Assembly: GCA_020435085.1 (NCBI GenBank) | Contig: JAGRAB010000122.1 | Span: 1 to 11,665 of the forward strand | DNA length: 11,665 nucleotides | From: Bdellovibrionales bacterium | GTDB lineage: Bacteria; Bdellovibrionota; Bdellovibrionia; Bdellovibrionales; UBA1609 | Reading direction: 5' to 3' | In this document: positions 6,252 to 11,665 of the stretch, one piece after another | How the letters are laid out: every line of letters starts with the position of its first letter | Position numbering within the stretch: position 1 is the stretch's first letter | Notes under the pieces: generated by a model | Told to the model about the DNA's origin: nothing | Seen by the model: the letters and a program-made list of their open reading frames with translations, nothing else | Databases searched by the model: none | Made by a program: the position numbers and the translations under genes

Positions 6252-7697
6252 TTATAACGCGATCGAAACCGTTTTTAATTCTGTGTAAAAATCAATACTG
6301 TGACTGCCACCTTCACGGCCTTGCCCAGAGGCTTTAAAGCCTCCAAATGGAACACGTAAATCTCGATTAAGCCATGTATTAATCCATACAGTGCCAACAT
6401 CAAGACCGGCTGCTAACTTGTGTGCTTTCGATAAATTCTCTGTCCAAATACTTGCCGACAAACCATAAGGGCTATTATTTGCCCATTTCGCCGCATCATG
6501 ATTGTATTTAAAAGGTGCTACAGTTACCACGGGTCCAAACACTTCGGTTTGATGAAGTTCGGAACAGTTACTGATATCCGTAATTATCGTAGGATTTAGA
6601 AAATAGCCATTTTTCAATTTTTCTGGCAATCCCTCTGGCCTGTCACCGCCGTAGATAATTTTTCCTTTGTCTTTTCTTGCAAGATCAATCAGTGATTTCA
6701 CTTTTAAATAATGTGGCTCACTCACTAGAGGGCCCATAAATGTTTTTGGATCTTGTGGATCACCCACTTGTAGTTCTTTTGTAGCTGCGACAAATTTTTC
6801 TAAAAACTCGTCATAAATTTCTTCTTGAACAAGAATTTTTTCGCCACACAAGCAGACTTCGCCTTGATTCATAAAACTGGCTTGAATCACACCAGGAATT
6901 GTCTTTTTTAAATCGGCATCTTTTAAAACAATGGTTGCATTTTTTCCGCCCAACTCAAGCGAGACTTTTTTAAAATGACTAGCTGTTGATTTTAATATTT
7001 TCTCACCCGTAGCCGTGCCACCTGTGAATGAAATCAACGGAACTCCTGGGTGAGAGACCAATGTTTGCCCCACGGTCTCCCCGCGACCAAGAACAATATT
7101 ACAAACGCCTGGGGGAAGACCCGCTTCATTAAAAATGGCTCCAAGTAGAGAGGCGGTTTTAGAAGTGAACTCTGATGGCTTACAAACGGCTGTGTTTCCA
7201 CACGCCAGAGCTGGGGCGATTTTCCAAGTTAATAAATAAAGTGGGAGATTCCAGGGAGAAATTAATCCCGCCACACCCAGAGGTTGTCTCAAAGTGTAAT
7301 TTAAAAGTTTTCCGTCTTTATCCGTTGCCATTTCAGTATGGTGAAGAATCGCACCCGCAAAAAAACGAAAATTTAAAGCCGCTCGTGGGATATCCACTTT
7401 TTTTGCCAAAGCCACAGGCTTTCCTTGATCTTGAGATTCGGCAAAGGCAAGGGCGTCGGCATTGGCATCAATTAAATCGGCTATTTTATAAAGAATTTCT
7501 GCGCGCTTTTCGACTGGGGTTGACTTCCACTTCTCAAACGCTTTATTGGCAGACTGAATGGCAAGAATCATATCCAATGAGTCGGAATCTGCGACTTTTG
7601 AATATACGCCACCGGTCGATGGGTCAAAATTGTCCAAGTACTGACCCGACTGTGGCTCTGAATATTCTCCATTAATGAAATTCAATAATTTTTCCAT
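6252..7697 (-). CDS. amnC: ALDH8-type 2-aminomuconate 6-semialdehyde dehydrogenase
   Basis: NAD-dependent oxidation of 2-aminomuconate 6-semialdehyde to 2-aminomuconate, in competition with its spontaneous cyclisation to picolinate. The 481 residues are a complete aldehyde dehydrogenase: N150 in SPWN, K173 in CKPSE, FTGGTATGE at 224-232 for nucleotide binding, E248 in LELGGKN, and the nucleophile C282 in NQGEVCLCGEK. The C-terminal block with INTWLNRDLRVPFGG (439-453) and SGQGREGG is typical of the aminomuconate/hydroxymuconate semialdehyde subgroup, where arginines bind the substrate carboxylate. It starts six bases after the lipoprotein stop, and its ribosome site lies within the lipoprotein's final codons. 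A hydroxymuconate semialdehyde role is the alternative; the adjacent RidA-type deaminase argues for the amino compound. Confidence 0.87.
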   Translation of the reverse strand: MEKLLNFINGEYSEPQSGQYLDNFDPSTGGVYSKVADSDSLDMILAIQSANKAFEKWKSTPVEKRAEILYKIADLIDANADALAFAESQDQGKPVALAKKVDIPRAALNFRFFAGAILHHTEMATDKDGKLLNYTLRQPLGVAGLISPWNLPLYLLTWKIAPALACGNTAVCKPSEFTSKTASLLGAIFNEAGLPPGVCNIVLGRGETVGQTLVSHPGVPLISFTGGTATGEKILKSTASHFKKVSLELGGKNATIVLKDADLKKTIPGVIQASFMNQGEVCLCGEKILVQEEIYDEFLEKFVAATKELQVGDPQDPKTFMGPLVSEPHYLKVKSLIDLARKDKGKIIYGGDRPEGLPEKLKNGYFLNPTIITDISNCSELHQTEVFGPVVTVAPFKYNHDAAKWANNSPYGLSASIWTENLSKAHKLAAGLDVGTVWINTWLNRDLRVPFGGFKASGQGREGGSHSIDFYTELKTVSIAL

Positions 7698-7703
7698 TGG
7701 GAG

Positions 7704-8105
7704 TTACCTTTTCAGTTTCAAGTCTTTATCATTTTTAAATACAAAGGGATAACTCACTCGATGTATTTTTTGAGTATCTCTTGTAGGGAGTTGAAAACGC
7801 ATCGTTGCAATCGCCTGTTTCATGCAATTCGCTAATGTTTCGCTGCTGATATCGGATTTCTCTACAGCAACATTTGAAATTTGCTCTTGTCCCGTTAAAT
7901 ACGAAATATCCCAAGACAGGCTCATTTCACCTTCGAGATTATTATTTTCTTCAAGAGCTTTTTTGTAGCAATAGCTTAATTTATCATTTTGACTCGTCAC
8001 TGTTTTTTGAATCGATAGCTCTGTTTCTTTTTTTTCTACAAACGCACAACCGGCCAAAACGCCAATAAGCTCCAAAACTAATATCACTTTTACAAATTTT
8101 ATCAT
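7704..8105 (-). CDS. Small lipoprotein with AgmX/PglI-type (TonB-C-like) domain
   Basis: The 133-residue protein has a short signal peptide ending in a lipobox, VLAGC with C20. After acylation it would be anchored in the membrane; position +2 is Ala, which allows sorting to the outer membrane. Residues about 43-124 resemble the AgmX/PglI C-terminal domain seen in myxobacterial and related genomes: a cysteine in SYCYKKAL (C46), a central strand pair with GEMSLSWDI, a second cysteine in LANCMKQAI (C94), MRFQLP, and a final VSYPFVF strand. C46 and C94 may form a disulfide in the periplasm. The role is not known. It ends six bases before the dehydrogenase start, so it is cotranscribed with the catabolic genes, which is odd for a protein of this kind. 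Confidence 0.75.
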   Translation of the reverse strand: MIKFVKVILVLELIGVLAGCAFVEKKETELSIQKTVTSQNDKLSYCYKKALEENNNLEGEMSLSWDISYLTGQEQISNVAVEKSDISSETLANCMKQAIATMRFQLPTRDTQKIHRVSYPFVFKNDKDLKLKR

Positions 8106-8172
8106 TACAACAACTTCCTTCTTTCATTTAAAGTTCAAGTCTATTTTTTAAAACCGCAAAAAGTGTTTCGTA
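8106..8172. other. Leader of the lipoprotein-led gene unit
   Basis: AT-rich spacer between the hairpin element and the lipoprotein start. On the - strand a purine-rich AAGAAGGAAG lies about ten bases before the ATG at 8105 and is the likely ribosome site. I looked for a -35/-10 pair and found none convincing, so I cannot tell whether a new promoter starts here or transcripts continue through the hairpin from the LLM gene. Confidence 0.5.
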
Positions 8173-8298
8173 TGGGATTTTTTTAAGTGTTTTTATTTTT
8201 CAAAGCTCCAGCAAGCGGGACGCGTTTGGCCGTGAGGCCAATGCTGGGGAGGACAGGAGTCCGCCTTTGAAGAATAAAAACACTTAAAAAATAACCCA
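8173..8298. repeat. Long imperfect palindrome with structured GC-rich head
   Basis: AT-rich arms at 8179-8205 and 8265-8291 are complementary over 27 bases with one mismatch, which becomes a G-U pair in one RNA strand. A TGGG/CCCA pair extends them outward. The GC-rich head contains CCAGCA/TGCTGG (8208-8213 with 8242-8247), TTGGCC-GTGA-GGCCAA (8226-8241, a GNRA-type tetraloop) and GGAC-AGGA-GTCC (8251-8262). The bulge GCGGGAC at 8215-8221 could pair with GTCCGC at 8259-8264 as a pseudoknot. It starts three bases after the LLM stop codon. Neither strand has the U-run of a standard intrinsic terminator. It could be a MITE-like repeat, a transcript-processing or stability element, or a structured RNA. 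Confidence 0.85.
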
Positions 8299-8300
8299 GA

Positions 8301-9491
8301 CTAAGCCTCAACTAAGGGCCTCACTTCTTCCATAAACATCCTCATAGAACCCTTCACCATCTCATTGTCGTGATTATTAAAATCAAACCAAAGCATTAAG
8401 CGATCTTCCGGGTGATATTTCTCTTTAATCTGACCCGCGATTTCTTCTGGGTTTCCGACAAGAGCATTATGCACTGCTCGTTCGACTTTTTCATTATCAA
8501 TGGTCCCCTCCATTGCTGACCAATAATTCCGCCATGCACTTTTTGCAATCTTTTGAGCTTTTTCAGAATCTCGATCTAAAAATATCATTGCTGTTCGCGG
8601 CATCATCCATCGCTGCCAAACTCCACCACTTGGATGAAACTGCTTTTTCATTCTTTCGTGAGTCGCTTCAATCACTGCAGGGGGTGTGATTGATAAATTA
8701 AAAACCCCCACTGGCAAAATAGAATTGGCCATCTCTTGAATTTTTTCATCATGGGTCCCAATAGTAAGCTCTAGTAAATCTAAAGGAGCTTCAAAAGGGA
8801 TCACTCCAACCTTTTCAAATTCATAAAAGTTTTTTAGTGGGATTGTCTCGACATCTTTACCATAGACTTTAAGAACACTCTGCCATTCTTCAGATGAGCG
8901 AAAATCACTCGCACTTAATGACATGGGCTGAATCTCTTCACTTGAAAACTGTTCGCCCTTTAATAAGCGCAAGAAAATCTCAGTGGCTTGCCATAAGATT
9001 TTCCCTTTAACCACCGGCCATGCAGTTTCTTCCACAGCGTCTCTGGGAACCACTCCATAAGGGCGATTAGAGAATTCAAAACGACCCGAGGCAAATCCAA
9101 TATTGATCTTTCTTTTTTCTTGAGCATTAAGACCGTGAAGCGAAAGAAAATACCTTATGGCTTCGGCATGGGCTATTGGTCCACCGTTGCATAAAATGTT
9201 TCGAATCGCTGAGCCCAATTGAATTTTTTCCGTGCGCGCAAATACTTGATGAGCGAGTTGCAAGATATCGGTATTTAAGCCAATCTCTCCGTCAAAATGG
9301 GGAACAACTGGTTTTTTATTTTCTTTTTGCACCATTGTTGAAAGATGCGTCTCTGCGACCCATGCTGTTCCGAAGTCTAATTCATCGGCCAGCACCACTT
9401 GGTCGAAAAAATTTTGAAACATGGTTTTTTCATCGGGCTTGTACCCATCGACTCGCAACTGACAAATAGAGAGAAAAATATCGTATTTCAT
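8301..9491 (-). CDS. LLM-class (luciferase-like) flavin-dependent oxidoreductase
   Basis: The 396-residue protein belongs to the bacterial luciferase-like family of TIM-barrel enzymes, which use reduced FMN and oxygen to hydroxylate or cleave substrates and usually need a separate flavin reductase. Evidence is the N-terminal strand KYDIFLSI, the segment FGTAWVAETHLS at 40-51 (family form W.AEHH), ARTEKIQLGSAI at about 85-96, INIGFASGRFEF, and the C-terminal VGNPEEIAGQIKEKY typical of the family. Its ATG overlaps the SDR stop (ATGA), so both are made from one transcript. No flavin reductase is seen in the window. Its position upstream of aminophenol dioxygenase genes fits a role preparing the ring substrate, but the reaction cannot be read from sequence. 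A palindromic element follows directly after the TAG stop. Confidence 0.85.
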   Translation of the reverse strand: MKYDIFLSICQLRVDGYKPDEKTMFQNFFDQVVLADELDFGTAWVAETHLSTMVQKENKKPVVPHFDGEIGLNTDILQLAHQVFARTEKIQLGSAIRNILCNGGPIAHAEAIRYFLSLHGLNAQEKRKINIGFASGRFEFSNRPYGVVPRDAVEETAWPVVKGKILWQATEIFLRLLKGEQFSSEEIQPMSLSASDFRSSEEWQSVLKVYGKDVETIPLKNFYEFEKVGVIPFEAPLDLLELTIGTHDEKIQEMANSILPVGVFNLSITPPAVIEATHERMKKQFHPSGGVWQRWMMPRTAMIFLDRDSEKAQKIAKSAWRNYWSAMEGTIDNEKVERAVHNALVGNPEEIAGQIKEKYHPEDRLMLWFDFNNHDNEMVKGSMRMFMEEVRPLVEA

Positions 9492-10270
9492 AACGAACCC
9501 GTCCTTCCCCCATCAACAGGTAAGTTGATACCGTTAATGTATGAAGCCAGTGGAGAGGCTAAAAATGCGATGGTTTGAGCTGTTTCTTGGGGTTTTGCAA
9601 ATCTTTTTGTAGGGATATAGCCCTTCCATGTTTCTGCGATCTGTTCGGGAGTTTGATTGAAGCGTTCACTCGCGGCTTGGATGAGAGTTTCAAGCCGCTC
9701 AGTTTCGGTAAAACCCGGAAGCACGTTGTTCACGGTAATTCCAAATTCTCCCACTTCATTGGCCAGCGTTTTTGCCCAATTGGCAACCGCGCCCCGAATC
9801 GTATTGGACACTCCCAAATTAGGAATTGGTATTTTCACTGATGTGGAAATGATATTAATAATGCGACCATATTTTTTAGCTTTCATTCCCGGAAGTAAGG
9901 CTTGTGCTAAAGTCTGATTAGCCAATACATGAGTTTTGAATCCATCAAGAAAGCTTTGAGCCTCGGCTTCAACAAGAGGCCCCGCCTTCGGACCGCCCGC
10001 ATTGCAAACCAGTATCGTATAGGGATGATTCTTTAGATCTGTTTTTTCCAGTTGCTCAGCAATTTTTTGGGTGTCGTTGAGATCCAACGCTAATATTTGA
10101 TGTCCGTCCCCAGAAAGAGATTGGAGAACCTCCTTTAAATCCGCTTCCGATCGTGCCACCAAAGTCACCCTGGCTCCTGCTTGAGCAAAAGTACGTGCCG
10201 TTTCTGCTCCGATCCCTTTTGATGCGCCGCACACTAGAGCTCTATACCCACTTAAATCGATATTCAGCAT
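9488..10270 (-). CDS. SDR-family oxidoreductase with degenerate YxxxK motif
   Basis: Rossmann-fold short-chain dehydrogenase/reductase resembling 3-oxoacyl-ACP reductases. With the ATG at 10270 it has 260 residues: GASKGIG at 15-21 for NAD(P) binding, CNAGG at 89-93, IISTSV at 140-145 with the catalytic-type Ser, VLPGFTETE after the active site, and PVDGGRTGSL at the C-terminus. Where most SDRs have YxxxK this one reads SNTIR (S155...R159), so both the proton-donor Tyr and the Lys are changed. Such changes are known in a BKR-like subgroup of SDRs. A TTG at 10303 would add 11 residues (GHNHNID-rich) that do not look like the SDR N-terminus, so I prefer the ATG although its ribosome site is weak. 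Likely first gene of the operon; substrate unknown. Confidence 0.83.
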   Translation of the reverse strand: MLNIDLSGYRALVCGASKGIGAETARTFAQAGARVTLVARSEADLKEVLQSLSGDGHQILALDLNDTQKIAEQLEKTDLKNHPYTILVCNAGGPKAGPLVEAEAQSFLDGFKTHVLANQTLAQALLPGMKAKKYGRIINIISTSVKIPIPNLGVSNTIRGAVANWAKTLANEVGEFGITVNNVLPGFTETERLETLIQAASERFNQTPEQIAETWKGYIPTKRFAKPQETAQTIAFLASPLASYINGINLPVDGGRTGSL

Positions 10271-10443
10271 AAAACACCCATCTATATTATGATTATGACC
10301 CAAAGATCTTGCCCGAGGACGCCAGAGCGTTCAAGTGGTTCTTTATTTTTATGAAACGAATGCAGAGGATTTTTTAATTTTTAAAGCAGTGAGTTTGTGC
10401 TCTAATGCCTTTTACTTATCAACAAGGAATATCTTCGCTTTAA
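10271..10443. promoter_or_regulatory. Divergent intergenic region between SDR operon and exported-protein gene
   Basis: About 170 bases separating two divergently read genes, so it must hold the promoter of the right-hand gene and probably that of the catabolic operon. On the - strand the stretch next to the SDR gene holds repeated CATAAT and TAATAT sequences that could supply a -10 box, but no good -35 sits at 16-18 bases. Also visible is a short palindrome AAGATCTT at 10303-10310. I see no clear operator. No regulator gene lies in the window. Confidence 0.45.
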
Positions 10444-11665
10444 ATGAGACCAATTCTTGCCATTTTAGCATGCTTCATATTTTCAACACAGACTCGAGCA
10501 GAGTACCCTTTTGCTCGAAAGAATCACGATCTTGGCTCGGAAATTAAAAATGATTCACAAAGACTCATTCCAGAATTTCAATTTGCACGATTTGCCATTG
10601 ATGGCGACACTTGGGCACGCTCCCTAGGAGTTAATGATTTTTATCATGGGGTCGGATACTGGATACAAGGCCGCACTGAAGTTAATCCAAACCCTTTTCT
10701 TTTTATTAACGTTCGAACAATTGCTTACTCTGGTTCATCCAGTGAAGGGTACGCCAACCCAACAGGTTTCTATAACCTCATAAGTTTTACCGGAAACTGG
10801 CCTCAACAATTTGATTCCTATAGTTTGAAACTAAGAATTGTAGATCTTGAAAGGCAAAATATAGGATTTGGCCTCCTTGTGCAAGACCGAGAAATGAATG
10901 GCGCGCTCATTGAACTTTCAAATGAAAATCATAATTTTCGTTTTCTTGGTGACAGCACCGGAGCCCTTGTCTCTGGAGATGATCTTGTAAATGCCCAAAC
11001 TCAACTTTTTCATGGCTGGATCGGAGGAGGTGCTTCCTTTTGGACACAAAGCCAATCACAATCTCAACTTCCTAAAAATCGTGACCCATATTATTATATA
11101 ACGTCGTCTCATAAATTTTTTGAAAATCAATTGGGTTACGAAGTGGAATTTGGACAAAGAAACTCCGCTCACTCAGGATTAATAGCATTCTCATTTAACA
11201 GACAAAAAGATTTTTGGTCTCTACAATCAAAATTGGAAGCGCGAAATTATCAAGCTGGCTTTGGCAAAGATTTCGTCGGCCGTATTGAGCATCAATATGT
11301 ATCATACGATCAATATGACAAAGCCTATACAAATGCGATGAATCTTTTTACAAAATCAGATAGGGCTTCTATTTATACGCTCCATTTAAATATAAAATAT
11401 GAAATCAATGATACATGGAAACTTGAATCTCTTAACGAAATTGGGACCTTTGATTTTCGAGACAATAATGAATATTCATCATTTTATTTTTATCGTGCAG
11501 GAATTGATTATTGTCCTATAGAAAAACGAGACGACTGCATTTCTATGTTTACTTCTAATAAAGTTCTGAACGTGAGTTACAACCGTCCACCGCATCAACT
11601 TTCATATTCAAATGTTTCTTTTTTTAAACGAGTGGACTACTTTGGGTTTGAAGGCCGTTTTCGAT
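10444..11665 (+). CDS. Exported, probably outer-membrane beta-barrel protein (3' end outside the window)
   Basis: An open frame of 407 codons runs from an ATG at 10444 to the window edge without a stop; an in-frame TAA lies directly upstream, so this is the first possible start. The N-terminus, MRPILAILACFIFSTQTRA, is a signal peptide with probable cleavage after TRA. The ILAC inside it is a poor lipobox because the hydrophobic part before it is so short. The mature part has no hydrophobic helix. It is rich in Tyr, Phe, Trp, Asn and Gln with alternating polar and apolar residues in many short stretches, as in outer-membrane barrels, and has a TQSQSQSQ run at about residues 204-211. I do not recognise a named family. 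A role in uptake of the aromatic substrate is possible from the divergent position only. Confidence 0.72.
   Translation, partial: MRPILAILACFIFSTQTRAEYPFARKNHDLGSEIKNDSQRLIPEFQFARFAIDGDTWARSLGVNDFYHGVGYWIQGRTEVNPNPFLFINVRTIAYSGSSSEGYANPTGFYNLISFTGNWPQQFDSYSLKLRIVDLERQNIGFGLLVQDREMNGALIELSNENHNFRFLGDSTGALVSGDDLVNAQTQLFHGWIGGGASFWTQSQSQSQLPKNRDPYYYITSSHKFFENQLGYEVEFGQRNSAHSGLIAFSFNRQKDFWSLQSKLEARNYQAGFGKDFVGRIEHQYVSYDQYDKAYTNAMNLFTKSDRASIYTLHLNIKYEINDTWKLESLNEIGTFDFRDNNEYSSFYFYRAGIDYCPIEKRDDCISMFTSNKVLNVSYNRPPHQLSYSNVSFFKRVDYFGFEGRFR

Noticed and set aside
7175..7675. A 166-codon + strand frame inside the aldehyde dehydrogenase gene.
   Set aside because: It is antisense to a complete, motif-rich dehydrogenase and its translation resembles no protein family.
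8214..8241. GGGACGC followed by a GGCC hairpin, faintly like parts of a c-di-GMP-I riboswitch.
   Set aside because: The conserved upstream block and the order of helices of that riboswitch are absent. Only short GC-rich words match.
8173..8298. The palindrome as an integron attC site or a standard intrinsic terminator.
   Set aside because: No attC core-site consensus at the ends, no integrase or cassette structure nearby, and no U-run after the stem on either strand.
9176..9917. Several 86-97 codon + strand frames opposite the LLM and SDR genes.
   Set aside because: They are antisense shadows of genes with clear family motifs, without supporting start signals.
10271..10303. TTG at 10303 as start of the SDR gene.
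   Set aside because: The extra residues do not match an SDR N-terminus, and an ATG right before the first Rossmann strand fits the family length.
10394..10422. TTTGTG and TATCAA spaced by 17 bases as a promoter for the exported-protein gene.
   Set aside because: Both boxes are weak, and a start of transcription there would exclude the AAGGA at 10424-10428 from the transcript. The evidence is not good enough to list it.

Overview
The window comes from an AT-rich Gram-negative bacterium. It encodes a probable lipoprotein of the AgmX/PglI C-terminal (TonB-C-like) type, a probable outer-membrane barrel protein and an ornithine-lipid type acyltransferase pair. Gene style, including ATGA overlaps and AGGAG ribosome sites, and the AgmX/PglI-type lipoprotein suggest a deltaproteobacterial-type lineage, possibly Bdellovibrionota. 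That placement is an inference and was not checked by any search.

Layout. Bases 95-2685 (+ strand) hold a tight three-gene unit: an OlsB-type N-acyltransferase, an OlsA/PlsC-type O-acyltransferase and an arginase. The arginase start overlaps the PlsC stop. Together they could make ornithine from arginine and then acylate it twice to ornithine lipid. Bases 2765-10270 (- strand, read right to left) hold an SDR oxidoreductase, an LLM-class flavin oxidoreductase, a structured intergenic hairpin, a small lipoprotein, an ALDH8-type aldehyde dehydrogenase, the beta and alpha subunits of a LigB-fold extradiol dioxygenase of 2-aminophenol 1,6-dioxygenase type, an asparaginase-II-family protein, and a RidA-family 2-aminomuconate deaminase. 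From 10444 to the right edge a divergent + strand gene encodes an exported, probably outer-membrane, protein cut by the window end.

How the genes fit. Dioxygenase, semialdehyde dehydrogenase and deaminase are three consecutive steps of the 2-aminophenol (modified meta-cleavage) route: 2-aminophenol to 2-aminomuconate semialdehyde to 2-aminomuconate to 4-oxalocrotonate plus ammonia. The later steps (decarboxylase, hydratase, aldolase) are not in the window. The asparaginase-II-like protein sits inside this operon. It keeps the Ser/Lys catalytic residues of the family but has lost the Cys-Lys-Cys zinc site, so it probably does something other than ordinary asparagine hydrolysis.

Most unusual DNA features. 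(1) ridA is enclosed by a 58/59-bp inverted repeat. Each copy runs exactly from the stop codon of the neighbouring gene (arginase or asparaginase-like) to an AGGAG-ATGAAA start. Inversion would move ridA from the catabolic operon to the end of the ornithine-lipid operon with its leader intact. (2) A roughly 126-bp element between the LLM gene and the lipoprotein has 27-bp AT-rich arms around a GC-rich, multi-hairpin head with a possible pseudoknot.
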